Below, piece by piece: positions 47,294 to 56,576 of a stretch of DNA of 64,000 bases; within the stretch, counting starts at the first letter, position 1; each line of letters opens with the position of its first letter. Origin of the DNA: CAWCUZ01 sp963798795 (GTDB lineage: Bacteria > Acidobacteriota > Vicinamibacteria > Vicinamibacterales > SCN-69-37); contig CAWCUZ010000001.1 of assembly GCA_963798795.1 (NCBI GenBank), forward strand, positions 806,001-870,000, written 5' to 3'. The notes beneath the pieces were generated by a model. It ran no database searches. It saw only the letters and a list, made by a program, of their open reading frames with translations, and had not been told where the DNA came from. Position numbers and translations under genes: made by a program.

Positions 47294-48943
47294 TCAGCCG
47301 CCGATCCTGGCGAGGAGGGCGGCGGCTTCGGTCGACTCGGGACGCAGTGCGAGCGCCCGCTGTGCCTCGCGACGGGCGGCCTCGCGCTCGCCCGCGGTGA
47401 GCAGCGCTTCGCCGAGGGCGAGGTGTCCCTCCAGCGTCTCCTGGCACCAGAGCGCCACCTTGAACTCGTCGATGGCGGCATCGACCCGGCCCGCGCGCTG
47501 CAGCAGCTTGCCGATCAGGCGGTGCGGCTCTTCCTCGTACGGCGACAGGTAGACGGCACGCCGCAGGGCGTTCATCGCTTCCCGGTCCTGCTGTGCCGCG
47601 AAGAGCCGCCGGCCCTGCTCCAACTGGAACGCCGCGGCGTCCCGCTGATCGCGCTGCGCCGGATCGGCCAGTGCCAGATCGAGATCGTTCGACAGCGACA
47701 GGTCCAGATCGGTGACCAGCCGTTCGAGTCCCTTCGGCACGCGGTCGGTCAGGGTCAACGCGGATGGATCGGGGCCGGCGCCGAGCTGCCGGGCGAGGTC
47801 GAGCTCGCGCCGCGCCTCCACCGGCTTGCCGGACGCCTGCAGCATGGCGCTCATCACCAGATGCGCATCGGCATTCGCCGCGTCGTACCGCACGGTCTCG
47901 CGCAGCCAGTAGGTCGCGCCCTGCGGATCGTGCGCGAGCGCGTAGGCATAGCCGAGGTTGAACAGGTAGTCCGTGTTCGTCGGGTCCGCGTTGACGGCGC
48001 GCTCGAAATAGTACGCGGGCACCCCCGTCTGCGGGGTGGAACCGCGCCGGACCTGGATCACGCCCAGCGCGTTCGTCAGCACCGGCGACGCCTGCTCGTC
48101 GGCCAGTTGCCGCAGCCGATCGAAGGCCTGGTCGTACCGCCCGAGGTCGATCAGCGAGAGCGCGGCGTCGAAGCGGGCCTTGCGGGAGACCGGGGAATCC
48201 GCCGGCACTCGCGTCGCCGCCTCGAGCGCCTTTTCGTGCTGTCCCTGCGAGGTGTAGACGGCCCAGAGCGACGTCAGGATCTGGTCGTCGGCGGGCGCCT
48301 CCTGCAGCGCCGTCTCGAGGAACCGGGCCTGCGCGGCGGGCGTCGCGGCCACGAGCCCCTTTACGTAATTCTCGAAGGCCTCCAGCGACGGGTGCGGCGC
48401 CGGGGCATCGGCCTCGGGCGCCGTCTGGCCCACCTCGACCGCGATCCGCCGCGCCACGCGCGTGGCCAGCGCGAACAGCTCCTCGCTGGGCGCTTCGGCG
48501 TCGATCTCGGTCAGCTCGTCGCCCGCCCGGATGCGGATGACGCGCGCATGGATGGAGAGCGAGCCGCCGAGCTGCACGTCGCCGAAGACGACCTCGCTGG
48601 CGCCGATCAGCTCGCCCACGCGGAACACGGTTGCCCGCGTGAGCGTGGGCGACAATGGCAGCTGCAGCCGGTCGAAGGCGGTGACGCGCTCGTCGCGGGT
48701 GAGGGCATCGAGCCCCACGCGGTTGAGCTCGTCACCGAGCAGGATGGCGGCCGCCTCGCCCAGCCAGATGGCGGCGCCGGCGGCGCCAGGCGCCGCGCTG
48801 TCCGCGTCGACGGCAAAGGGCATCACGAGCACCCGGCGGATCGGCGGGCCCTGCGCCGCCGCCACACCGGACACGATCAGGCTGAGCGCGCACGCGAGCG
48901 CGGCACGCCGAACGCGGGACATGCATAGGCAGACGTCGATCAT
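47294..48943 (-). CDS. Secreted TPR-repeat protein
   Basis: About 549 residues. A signal peptide (VRRAALACALSLIVSGVAAAQ) is followed by a domain resembling periplasmic FlgO/TolB-like N-termini (RRVLVMPFAVDADS ... GEAAAILLGDELNRVG). Then come many tetratricopeptide-type helix pairs (for example AADDQILTSLWAVYTSQGQHEKALEAA; NTDYLFNLGYAYALAHDPQGATYWLRE; GHLALGEALLTAGEREAARREAQRAL). The ATG at 48943 overlaps the previous stop by 4 bp; an internal ATG at 48922 gives a more typical signal peptide. Likely a periplasmic scaffold or assembly factor of unknown client. Confidence 0.75.
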   Translation of the reverse strand: MIDVCLCMSRVRRAALACALSLIVSGVAAAQGPPIRRVLVMPFAVDADSAAPGAAGAAIWLGEAAAILLGDELNRVGLDALTRDERVTAFDRLQLPLSPTLTRATVFRVGELIGASEVVFGDVQLGGSLSIHARVIRIRAGDELTEIDAEAPSEELFALATRVARRIAVEVGQTAPEADAPAPHPSLEAFENYVKGLVAATPAAQARFLETALQEAPADDQILTSLWAVYTSQGQHEKALEAATRVPADSPVSRKARFDAALSLIDLGRYDQAFDRLRQLADEQASPVLTNALGVIQVRRGSTPQTGVPAYYFERAVNADPTNTDYLFNLGYAYALAHDPQGATYWLRETVRYDAANADAHLVMSAMLQASGKPVEARRELDLARQLGAGPDPSALTLTDRVPKGLERLVTDLDLSLSNDLDLALADPAQRDQRDAAAFQLEQGRRLFAAQQDREAMNALRRAVYLSPYEEEPHRLIGKLLQRAGRVDAAIDEFKVALWCQETLEGHLALGEALLTAGEREAARREAQRALALRPESTEAAALLARIGG

Positions 48944-49533
48944 GCGGCAATAGCCGTGTCGGCGGCAGGCGTTTCGTCCGATAGCGTCAGCTCCAGGACG
49001 CAGCCCGCCGCGCCGGCGCCGCGACAGCTCTCGATGACGCTGCGGGCCGGCAGCCGGAACGCTCGCAGGATGCCCGTGGCCAGCGCGCCGTAGAAGCCGC
49101 ACAGCGGCCCCGGATGGCGCTCCCGTACGCCGCAGAACACGGATGAGGCGATGTCGAGGCGGGCCCGGCGGCCCCGGATCCTCACGGACATGCGGGTCGG
49201 CGAATACAGCCTGCGCGCCACCTTGCGCGCGATCCGCAGCGCGACCCGCGTCCGCAGCGGCCGCGGCAAGAGGTCGATGAGCCGCCTCCGGAGCGACGCG
49301 ACGGTCCATTCCGCCGCCAGCGCGCCCGCGCGGGCGACGACGGCCCCGTACTCGGCGTGCTCGGTGCGCAGGAATCCCAGCACGGCGGTCATTGGCGCCA
49401 CGCCGATGTCGCCGTCGCGCAGCGTTTCGGATCGGAGCCAGTTCTCGTAGAAGTCGAGGCGCTGGGGCAGCACGTCCGCAATCGCCTGGTGCAGGCAGGC
49501 CGGGAGCAGACGTCCGATGCGCGCCTCTGGCAT
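48940..49533 (-). CDS. Hypothetical protein, possibly V4R/heme-NO-binding-like
   Basis: 197 residues, not recognised with confidence. An N-terminal helical part includes FYENWLRSETLRDGDIGVAP. The C-terminal 60 residues (VFCGVRERHPGPLCGFYGAL, RSVIESCRGAGAAGCVLEL) have a C...C.FY.G...SC.G.G...C pattern. That recalls V4R small-ligand domains, where cysteines bind metal or ligand, but this is an inference from pattern alone. No membrane segment. It is translationally coupled to the TPR gene by a 4-bp overlap. Confidence 0.55.
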   Translation of the reverse strand: MPEARIGRLLPACLHQAIADVLPQRLDFYENWLRSETLRDGDIGVAPMTAVLGFLRTEHAEYGAVVARAGALAAEWTVASLRRRLIDLLPRPLRTRVALRIARKVARRLYSPTRMSVRIRGRRARLDIASSVFCGVRERHPGPLCGFYGALATGILRAFRLPARSVIESCRGAGAAGCVLELTLSDETPAADTAIAA

Positions 49534-49544
49534 GATGAAATCGA

Positions 49545-50126
49545 ATGACGCCCCTGGTGAGCGCCGCCATCCTCGCCGGCGGTCGGGCCCGGCGGTTCGG
49601 CGGCCGCGACAAGTGCCGCCTCGTCGTCGAGGGGCGCCCCATCATCATCCGGCAGCTTGCTGTTCTGCAACACGTCGCCGACGAGGTGTTCGTCGTCTCC
49701 GACGACCCGGCGCGGTTCGCCGATCTCGCGCTGCCGGTCCACGCAGACCGGATTGCCGGCGCCGGGGCGATCGGCGGCATCTACTCGGCGCTCGACGCGG
49801 CGGGCGGCGACTCCGTGCTCACGCTCGCCTGCGATCTGCCCTTTCTCGACGCGGGGCTGCTGCGGCGACTCGTCGAGCTTGCCGCCAGGGCGGACGGCGC
49901 CTGGGTGCGATCCGCCCGCGGACCGGAGCCGCTGCTCGCCTGCTATCGCCGGACCGCGCGCGACCGCGTGCGCCAGGCCATCGATGCCGGCCGGCTCAAA
50001 GCGGGCGACCTCGACACCGTGCTGGCGCTGGCCGAAATCCCGCCGGAGGAGCTCGAGCGGTACGGACCGGCGTCGCGGCTGCTCGCCAACGTCAACACGC
50101 CCGAGGACCACGCGCGAGTACAATAG
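49545..50126 (+). CDS. mobA: Molybdenum cofactor guanylyltransferase MobA
   Basis: 193 residues; transfers GMP to molybdopterin to make MGD for molybdoenzymes. The N-terminal nucleotide-binding motif reads AAILAGGRARRFGGRDKCRL, followed by DRIAGAGAIGGIYSALDAAG and the metal-binding DLPFLD segment (LACDLPFLDAGLLRRL). It starts a + strand run with argS and the amidotransferase gene, 9 bp before argS. Confidence 0.88.
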   Translation: MTPLVSAAILAGGRARRFGGRDKCRLVVEGRPIIIRQLAVLQHVADEVFVVSDDPARFADLALPVHADRIAGAGAIGGIYSALDAAGGDSVLTLACDLPFLDAGLLRRLVELAARADGAWVRSARGPEPLLACYRRTARDRVRQAIDAGRLKAGDLDTVLALAEIPPEELERYGPASRLLANVNTPEDHARVQ

Positions 50127-50135
50127 CGAGCTTCG

Positions 50136-52154
50136 ATGATTCTGCCCGTTCACGCCGCCATCCGATCGCGGCTCCAGGATGTGCTCGCGGCGACCTGCGA
50201 CCTGCCGGGTCCCGATCAACCCGCCATCGTCATCGAGACACCGCCGAATCGATCGTTCGGCGACCTGGCAGTCCCGGTCGCGTTCGAGCTGGCGCGCCGT
50301 CTGCGCAAGGCGCCGCGCGCGATCGCCCAGGAGCTTGCGGCCGCGCTCGGGCCCCTGCCGGGCGTGACGCGCGTCCAGGCGGCCCCGAACGGGTATCTGA
50401 ACTTCTATCTGGATCGGCCGCGGTTCCTCCGCGAACGGCTTGCCGATGCGGCCGAACCGGCGCCGCCGCCCGGCGGCAAGGTCATCGTCGAACACACGGC
50501 CATCAACCCGAACAAGGCGGCGCACGTCGGGCACCTGCGCAATGCGACGCTCGGCGATACTCTCGTGCGGTTGCTCCGGTTCCAGGGCCGCTCCGTCGAG
50601 GTCCAGAACTACATCGACGATACCGGCGTGCAGGTGGCGGACGTGGTCGTCGGCTTCACGGAGATGGAACACCGGTCGCTCGCCGAGGTGCGCGCGCTCG
50701 CGGACGATCCGGCCGGACGGTTCGACTACTACTGCTGGGACCTGTACGCGCGGGTGACGGCGTGGTACGAGGGCGATCCGTCCCGTCTCGACATCCGCGC
50801 GCGCGCCTTGCACGCGATCGAAGGGGGCGGCAACCCGCTCGCCGAGATGGGTGCGTTCGTCGCCGACCGGATTGTCCGCTGCCACCTCGACACGATGGCG
50901 CGGATGAACGTCGGCTACGACCTGCTCACCTGGGAGGGTGACATCCTGCGGCTGCACTTCTGGGCGACGGCGTTCGCACAGCTCGAGGCGCGCGGCGCGG
51001 TGTTCCTGCAGACCGAAGGACGGTTGGCGGGCTGCTGGGTGATGACGATCGAGGAGCCGGCCGGCGCCGCCGCGCCTGATGAACCGCACGCGCCCCGGGC
51101 CGGGGACGAGGACGAGGCCGAACAGCGCGAAAAGGTCATCGTCCGGTCGAACGGCACCGTGACCTACGTCGGCAAGGACATCGCCAACCAGTTCTGGAAA
51201 TTCGGGCTGCTCGGGCGCGATTTCCACTACCGCGTCTTCGAGGAACGCGACGGACGTCCGCTCTGGGCCACCACCTCCCATCCCGACCTCGCGGCCGGGG
51301 CGCCGGTGTTCGGTGCCGCTCAGGCCGTCTACAACGTCATCGACTCGCGACAGTCGTACCTCCAGCAGCTCCTCAAGCAGGCCCTGGCCGCGATGGGATT
51401 CGTCGAGCAGGCGCAGGCGTCGACGCACTTCGCCTACGAGATGGTGGCGCTCTCGCCCGGCACGGCGCGCGCGCTGGGCTATGCCGAGGCGGGCGCCGAC
51501 GGCCGCGGGATCGTCGAGGTCTCGGGACGCAAGGGCCTGGGCGTCAAGGCCGACGACCTGCTCGACCGCCTCGTGCAGACGGCCGAAGCGGAAGTGGCTA
51601 CGCGCAACCCGGATCTGCCGCTGGAGGAGCGGCGCCGCATTGCGGAAGCGATCGGCACGGCGGCCGTGCGGTATTTCCTGATCAAGTTCTCGCGCGGCAA
51701 GGTGATCGCGTTCGACATCGACGAGGCGCTGAGCTTCGAAGGCGAAACCGGACCGTACGTGCAGTACACCGTCGTCCGGGCGAACAACATCTTCGCCAAG
51801 CTCCAGGAACGCGAGGGGCTCGACGAGGAGGCCGTGTTCGCGCAGCTCGGCCGGCTGGATGCCGCGCCGCTCGAGACCGGCGCGGACGCCGACCTATTGT
51901 GGGGGCTCGTTCTCGACGCCGCGCGCCTCGACGAAATCGTCGAGCAGTCGATCCGCTCGCTCGAACTCTCCGTCCTGGCCAAATACGCCTTCGGCCTGGC
52001 GCAGACCTTCAACGCGTTCTATCACCGGCAGCAGATCCTGCGGGAGGAGCGCGCGGAGGCGCGTCTGTGGCGCGCCGCGGGCGTGGCGTACCTGCGGCGC
52101 CAGTTGACGCTCGCCCTCGATCTGATGGGCTGCCGCGTCCCCAGCCGGATGTGA
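50136..52154 (+). CDS. argS: Arginyl-tRNA synthetase ArgS
   Basis: 672 residues, intact. Class I synthetase with the additional N-terminal Add-1 domain. The HIGH motif appears as HVGHLRNATLGDTLVRLLR, followed by VQNYIDDTGVQVADVVVGF. The KMSKS loop is replaced by the ArgS-typical GRKGLGVKADDLLD. The DALR anticodon-binding domain is at the end (LSVLAKYAFGLAQTFNAFYH). Slightly longer than E. coli ArgS because of an insertion after residue 300 (ASEPAGAAAPDEPHAPR-type acidic loop). Confidence 0.95.
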   Translation: MILPVHAAIRSRLQDVLAATCDLPGPDQPAIVIETPPNRSFGDLAVPVAFELARRLRKAPRAIAQELAAALGPLPGVTRVQAAPNGYLNFYLDRPRFLRERLADAAEPAPPPGGKVIVEHTAINPNKAAHVGHLRNATLGDTLVRLLRFQGRSVEVQNYIDDTGVQVADVVVGFTEMEHRSLAEVRALADDPAGRFDYYCWDLYARVTAWYEGDPSRLDIRARALHAIEGGGNPLAEMGAFVADRIVRCHLDTMARMNVGYDLLTWEGDILRLHFWATAFAQLEARGAVFLQTEGRLAGCWVMTIEEPAGAAAPDEPHAPRAGDEDEAEQREKVIVRSNGTVTYVGKDIANQFWKFGLLGRDFHYRVFEERDGRPLWATTSHPDLAAGAPVFGAAQAVYNVIDSRQSYLQQLLKQALAAMGFVEQAQASTHFAYEMVALSPGTARALGYAEAGADGRGIVEVSGRKGLGVKADDLLDRLVQTAEAEVATRNPDLPLEERRRIAEAIGTAAVRYFLIKFSRGKVIAFDIDEALSFEGETGPYVQYTVVRANNIFAKLQEREGLDEEAVFAQLGRLDAAPLETGADADLLWGLVLDAARLDEIVEQSIRSLELSVLAKYAFGLAQTFNAFYHRQQILREERAEARLWRAAGVAYLRRQLTLALDLMGCRVPSRM

Positions 52155-52156
52155 CC

Positions 52157-52855
52157 ATGCGCAACCCGGTTATCGGGATCGCCTGGCCGAAGAGCGACTA
52201 CGTGACGTCGGTGGAGCGCGCGGGCGCCGAAGTGCGGGTGCTCGACCCCCACGCGCATCCCCTCCCCGCCGCGCTCGACGCGTGCGACGGGGTCCTGCTC
52301 ACTGGCGGACCGGACGTGGACCCCGCCGAGTATGGCGAGACCGACCGGCACCCGACCGTGGAGCTCGATCCGGAGCGCGACGCGTACGAGCTCGCCCTTG
52401 CGCGCGCGGCGCTGGCGCGCGACATGCCGCTCTTCGCGATCTGCCGCGGCGCGCAGGTCCTGAACGTGGCCGCGGGCGGGACGCTCATCCAGGACATCCC
52501 GACCCACTCGCCGAGCGACACCGGCCACTGGGTCGCCGAACCGAAGGACGCCGCCGCTCACGACATCACCGTGGCGCCGGACACGTGTCTGTGGGTTCTG
52601 CTGCGCGGATCGCTGGCGAACGGCGGGCGCGTCACCGTGAACAGCCGTCATCATCAGTCGATCAAGCACCCGGCGCCCGGCTTCGTCTCCGCCGCCGCCG
52701 CGCCAGACGGCATCGTCGAGGCGATCGAGAAGCCGGAGGCCGCGTTCTGCGTGGGCGTGCAGTGGCATCCGGAGAACTTCGTCGAGAGCGGTGTGTTCTC
52801 ACCGCTCTTCACCGGGCTCGTCGATGCCGCCAGGCAGTACCGCAAGCCATCGTGA
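52157..52855 (+). CDS. Class I glutamine-amidotransferase-like gamma-glutamyl hydrolase (PuuD-like)
   Basis: 232 residues of the gamma-glutamyl-gamma-aminobutyrate hydrolase family. The nucleophile cysteine lies in FAICRGAQVLNVAAGG, the histidine in GVQWHPENF, and the conserved substrate pocket in VNSRHHQSIK. GGPDVDPAEYGE near residue 50 is a family hallmark. It starts 2 bp after argS. Whether it acts in putrescine breakdown or on another gamma-glutamyl conjugate cannot be told. Confidence 0.85.
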   Translation: MRNPVIGIAWPKSDYVTSVERAGAEVRVLDPHAHPLPAALDACDGVLLTGGPDVDPAEYGETDRHPTVELDPERDAYELALARAALARDMPLFAICRGAQVLNVAAGGTLIQDIPTHSPSDTGHWVAEPKDAAAHDITVAPDTCLWVLLRGSLANGGRVTVNSRHHQSIKHPAPGFVSAAAAPDGIVEAIEKPEAAFCVGVQWHPENFVESGVFSPLFTGLVDAARQYRKPS

Positions 52856-52867
52856 GGTGCGTGCGGT

Positions 52868-54127
52868 TCACCGCACGAACACGGCCACGGCCTCCACGTG
52901 AGGCGTATTCGGAAACAGATCGAATCCGCCGAGGGCCTCGAGGCGGAAGCCGGACTCGAACAGCCGCCGTGCGTCGCGCGCGAGCGTGGGCGGGTCGCAC
53001 GAGACATACACGATCCGGCCGATCGCCCACCCCAGCAGGTGCGCGAGCGCGTCGGCCGACATCCCCGTGCGCGGCGGGTCCACGATGACCGTCTCGGGCG
53101 CCGGATCGAGCGGCGTGGCCACGAACGCCTCCACGCGGCCATGAACGACGCGGACGCTCCCGCCGGCGGCGCGCGCATTGACCGTGAGATCCGCCACCGA
53201 CCAGTCGTCGCCCTCGACGGCCACGACCCCTGCGCCACGCGCGGCCACGGTGAGCGCAAAGAGCCCGACGCCCGCGTACAGATCGATCACGCGACTGCCC
53301 ACGATCGCGTCGAGCACCCGCCGGACGAGTGCGCCGACCAGGTAGCGGTTCGCCTGGAAGAACGACGGCGCCTGGCGGATCCACGTCAGGCCGGAGTCGA
53401 TGGGCGGATCGTCGCCGAACACGGTCGCCGCCGTGTCGGTCACGGTCGGCGATCCCGCCGGCGTGAACGGCCTTCCGCGTGCGACCGCCGTGACGCCCGT
53501 GCAGTCGGGGCCGAGCACCGGAGTCAGGTCCCGATCGCCGAGCCGGCCGTCCTCGCGCACGACCAGGTGCACGACACGCTCGGTGGCCGCGACGTTCTCG
53601 GACACGACGACGTCGGCCACGTCGGCCGCTCGAGGCCCGAGGGCGTCCAGCACGCGGGCGACGGCCGGCAGGGCGTCTTCGTGCAACTGCCGCAGCGGCG
53701 CAGGATCGCACCAGGCGTGCGTGCCTTCGCGAAAGAAGCCGGCGCGGCCATCTCGCACGTGAAACCGGGCGCGCATCCGGTACCCGTGCTCCGGTGAGGC
53801 CTCCACCCGAACGGGATGTTCGATCGCATGCCTGCCGATGCGCCGGAACGCGTCGGCAATCACCTCCGCCTTGCAGGCAAGCTGGCGCTCGTATCGCATG
53901 TGCGCGTACAGCGCGCCGCCACAGGCCGGGTCCGGGCCAGGATCGCGCCGGTCCGGACTGGGCTCGAGGACGTCAAGGACCGCGGCCAGCACGACCTGAT
54001 GCGTGTCCTTTTCGATCCGCACGCGGACGCGCTCGCCCGGAATCGCGCCGGCCACGAGCACGACGCGCCCGTCGTGGCGCGCCAGCATGCGTCCACCGGC
54101 CACGGGGCGATCGATGAGAAGCTCCAT
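52868..54127 (-). CDS. TrmA/RlmD-type uracil-C5 RNA methyltransferase
   Basis: 419 residues: N-terminal TRAM domain (AGGRMLARHDGRVVLVAGAIPGERV). Next comes a reduced version of the Fe-S region; DPACGGALYAHMRYERQLACK keeps one CGG but lacks the full four-cysteine set. The methyltransferase core follows with FFQANRYLVGALV, DLYAGVGLFALTVAARG, VDPPRTGM and YVSCDPPTLARD (catalytic cysteine). It methylates uridine C5 in tRNA or rRNA; the exact target cannot be read. Start at 54127; a start at 54208 would overlap the preceding gene. Confidence 0.85.
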   Translation of the reverse strand: MELLIDRPVAGGRMLARHDGRVVLVAGAIPGERVRVRIEKDTHQVVLAAVLDVLEPSPDRRDPGPDPACGGALYAHMRYERQLACKAEVIADAFRRIGRHAIEHPVRVEASPEHGYRMRARFHVRDGRAGFFREGTHAWCDPAPLRQLHEDALPAVARVLDALGPRAADVADVVVSENVAATERVVHLVVREDGRLGDRDLTPVLGPDCTGVTAVARGRPFTPAGSPTVTDTAATVFGDDPPIDSGLTWIRQAPSFFQANRYLVGALVRRVLDAIVGSRVIDLYAGVGLFALTVAARGAGVVAVEGDDWSVADLTVNARAAGGSVRVVHGRVEAFVATPLDPAPETVIVDPPRTGMSADALAHLLGWAIGRIVYVSCDPPTLARDARRLFESGFRLEALGGFDLFPNTPHVEAVAVFVR

Positions 54128-54171
54128 CGGGTCGGCTTTCGGCGTCGGCTCTGGATGGGGCCCGGCGACGC

Positions 54172-54921
54172 TCACGCTCCCGCTAGCGTCAGCGTCGGCA
54201 GCCCCCACCGGTCGCGGAGCAGCCGCTCGACCGTGGCGTCGACGGCGCGCTGCCAGCGGTCCTCGGGCAACCGGCTGCGGTACGGCCGCAGTTCGTCAGA
54301 CGCTTCCCGGTCGAGGTCGTCGAGCAGGGCCGGGTCGGCCAGCTCGCGGGTCCGCGCCACGATTCGAGCATCGAGAGGCCCCAGGCGCGCCAGAAGCTCG
54401 GCGCGCGCTTCGCCGCGCAGCGTTCGGGCGGCATCGCGCAGCTCCGTGATCTCGGCGAGCCACTCGCCGAACTGGTCCCGCAGCGCCTCCGGCAGATCGA
54501 GCCGCCCGGCGGCCCGGGCCAGCTTTTCGACGGCGCGATCGAGGTGCTTCGACAACGATTTTCGCCGCTGTTCGCCGGCCGGCGGCGCCGCCTCCCCGGA
54601 CGGCGCGCCCGGCTCGACGCCCGCCGTCGAGGCCATCAACCCGACCGCGCGGCGCCAGCCGTCATACAGGTCCCGCACGTCGTGTTCACAGAACTCGATC
54701 CGAAGCGGCCGGCGGGCCGGCCCGGCACGGTGCCGATCCGCCTTCAGGTCGATCCCGCGACACACGACGCTCAGCGGCACGCCCTCTTCCGCCCACGCGC
54801 GCACGAGCTCGAAGCCCGGACCGACGATCCGCACGAGGTGTCCGCCGTTGACGCGCGTCAGGTGGCGCTCGACTTCGCGGCAGTACCCGCCGACATCCAC
54901 GCCGCCGACCTCGTCAGCCAT
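54172..54921 (-). CDS. Hypothetical protein in the birA-trmA interval
   Basis: 249 residues, no family recognised. The N-terminal part (YCREVERHLTRVNGGHLVRI, VGPGFELVRAWAEEGVPLSV, RIEFCEHDVRDLYDGWRRAV) looks globular and conserved. The rest is a long, charged helical region (about residues 115-240), probably a coiled coil, ending DRWGLPTLTLAG. No signal peptide or membrane segment. It overlaps birA by 8 bp, so it is expressed with birA and nadC. Probably a cytoplasmic DNA- or RNA-related factor, but that is a guess. Confidence 0.6.
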   Translation of the reverse strand: MADEVGGVDVGGYCREVERHLTRVNGGHLVRIVGPGFELVRAWAEEGVPLSVVCRGIDLKADRHRAGPARRPLRIEFCEHDVRDLYDGWRRAVGLMASTAGVEPGAPSGEAAPPAGEQRRKSLSKHLDRAVEKLARAAGRLDLPEALRDQFGEWLAEITELRDAARTLRGEARAELLARLGPLDARIVARTRELADPALLDDLDREASDELRPYRSRLPEDRWQRAVDATVERLLRDRWGLPTLTLAGA

Positions 54922-55732
54922 GGAACGGCCGCCCCCATGTCACTTCGCCGGCAATCAGGCGTTCGACCGCGCCGCCGCACTCAACCAGCAGCGCGCCGGC
55001 GTCGTCGATGTCGATCGCGTGTCCGCGCCGGACCGTCCCTTGATCGTGCCAGTGCACCGCCGCGCGAGCCAGCCCCGCGCCCGCGAACCGGCGCCAGCGG
55101 TCGCAGATCGCCGCGGCACCGCCATCGCGCAGCGCGTCCATCGCCGACCTCAGCTCGCGAAGGCAGGCGACCACGAGCGCGCCGCGCTCCACGTCGCGTC
55201 CGAGCTCCGTCTCGACCGACGTGGCGCGGTCCGCGATCGCGGGCGGATATGCGGCCGGCCGCAGGTTGATGCCGATGCCGACGACGACGGCGTCCAGCCG
55301 CGCGCCCGTGCCCACCGCCTCGCACAGCACGCCGGCGAGCTTGCGCCACGGCCGGCCGACGACGAGATCGTTGGGCCACTTGAGCTCGACCGGCAGGCCC
55401 GCGGCCCGCGACACCGCCGACGCGGCCGCCACGCCGGCGCCGAGCGTGACGAGCGCGATGCGGTCGGCCGGCAGCCGCGGCCGAATCACGACGGAGAGGT
55501 ACAGCCCGGCGCCCGGCGGCGAGAACCACGACCGGCCGCGACGGCCGCGGCCGGCACGCTGCTGCCCGGCCAGCACCGCGCGCCCTTCCGGTGCGCCGGC
55601 GGCCGCAAGCGACAGCGCGGCATCGTTGGTCGAGTCGATCTGCTGGAACCAGGTCAGGTCGGCGTACGGCCCCAGGTCCGCCGCCGCGCACGAGAGAGCG
55701 CCGGCCAGATCAGCGGGAAGCGGATCCGCCAT
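54914..55732 (-). CDS. birA: Biotin-[acetyl-CoA-carboxylase] ligase BirA (no DNA-binding domain)
   Basis: 272 residues; attaches biotin to biotin-carboxyl-carrier proteins. Catalytic loop AGQQRAGRGRRGRSWFSPPG, biotin-binding ELKWPNDLVV and GIGINLRP motifs are present. The family's N-terminal helix-turn-helix is absent, so it is a class I ligase without repressor activity. It overlaps nadC by 23 bp and the next gene by 8 bp. Confidence 0.92.
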   Translation of the reverse strand: MADPLPADLAGALSCAAADLGPYADLTWFQQIDSTNDAALSLAAAGAPEGRAVLAGQQRAGRGRRGRSWFSPPGAGLYLSVVIRPRLPADRIALVTLGAGVAAASAVSRAAGLPVELKWPNDLVVGRPWRKLAGVLCEAVGTGARLDAVVVGIGINLRPAAYPPAIADRATSVETELGRDVERGALVVACLRELRSAMDALRDGGAAAICDRWRRFAGAGLARAAVHWHDQGTVRRGHAIDIDDAGALLVECGGAVERLIAGEVTWGRPFHG

Positions 55733-56576
55733 CCGGCGACACCTCCAGATCCAGGCTGATGTCGACGGCGGGCGCCGAATGCGTCAGCGCGCCGACTGAT
55801 ACGGAGTCGGCGCCGAGAACGGCCAGCGCGGGCATCCGATCGAGCGTCACGCCGCCGGAGATCTCGGTCCGGGCGCGGCCCTTCGCGCGGGCGATCGCGG
55901 TCGCCAGGTCGGCGTCCGACAGGTTGTCGAGCATGACCACGTCGACGCCCGCCGCGAGCGCGGCGTCGACGTCCGGGAGCGTCTGCGCTTCCACCTCGAT
56001 GGCCCGGCCGGGTGCCGCCGCACGAACCCGCCGCACCGCCTCCTCGATCGACCCGGCGCCCCGGACGTGGTTCTCCTTGATCAACACCGCGTCGTCCAGC
56101 CCGGCACGATGGTTCGTACCGCCGCCGCACCGGACCGCGTACTTCGCGAGCACCCGCAGGCCGGGAAACGTCTTGCGCGTATCGAGCACGGTGATGCGGC
56201 CGGCGGCCGCTTCGACGAAGTCCCGCGTGAGGGTCGCGATTCCCGACAGGTGCTGCAGGAAGTTGAGCGCCGTGCGCTCGGCCGTGAGCAGCGACGCAGC
56301 CCGCCCCGATACACGCGCCAGCACGTCGCCGGCCCCGCAGCGGTCGCCGTCCGCCTTCTGCGCCTCGAACATGGTCGTCAGGTCCACCTGCCCGAACACC
56401 TCCCTGGCCACGTCGAGCCCCGCCACGACGCATGGCTGCCGCGCGACAATCTCGCCGCGCCCTGGCACCGACAGTGGCACGCTCGCCAGCGTCGTCAGGT
56501 CGCCGCGGCCGACGTCCTCCTTGATGGCCAGCCGGACGATTTCAGCGAATACCAGCGGGTCCAGCGGTTCAGGCAT
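55710..56576 (-). CDS. nadC: Nicotinate-nucleotide pyrophosphorylase (carboxylating) NadC
   Basis: 288 residues; last step of de novo NAD synthesis, converting quinolinate to nicotinate mononucleotide. Conserved parts: EDVGRGDLTT, LNFLQHLSGIATLTRDFVE, LDTRKTFPGLRVLAKYAVRCGG (active-site KTxP and R), NHRAGLDDAVLIKENH (Lys/His) and VMLDNLSDADLATAI. Intact and of usual length. The ATG overlaps the valS stop by a few bases. Confidence 0.94.
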   Translation of the reverse strand: MPEPLDPLVFAEIVRLAIKEDVGRGDLTTLASVPLSVPGRGEIVARQPCVVAGLDVAREVFGQVDLTTMFEAQKADGDRCGAGDVLARVSGRAASLLTAERTALNFLQHLSGIATLTRDFVEAAAGRITVLDTRKTFPGLRVLAKYAVRCGGGTNHRAGLDDAVLIKENHVRGAGSIEEAVRRVRAAAPGRAIEVEAQTLPDVDAALAAGVDVVMLDNLSDADLATAIARAKGRARTEISGGVTLDRMPALAVLGADSVSVGALTHSAPAVDISLDLEVSPDGGSASR

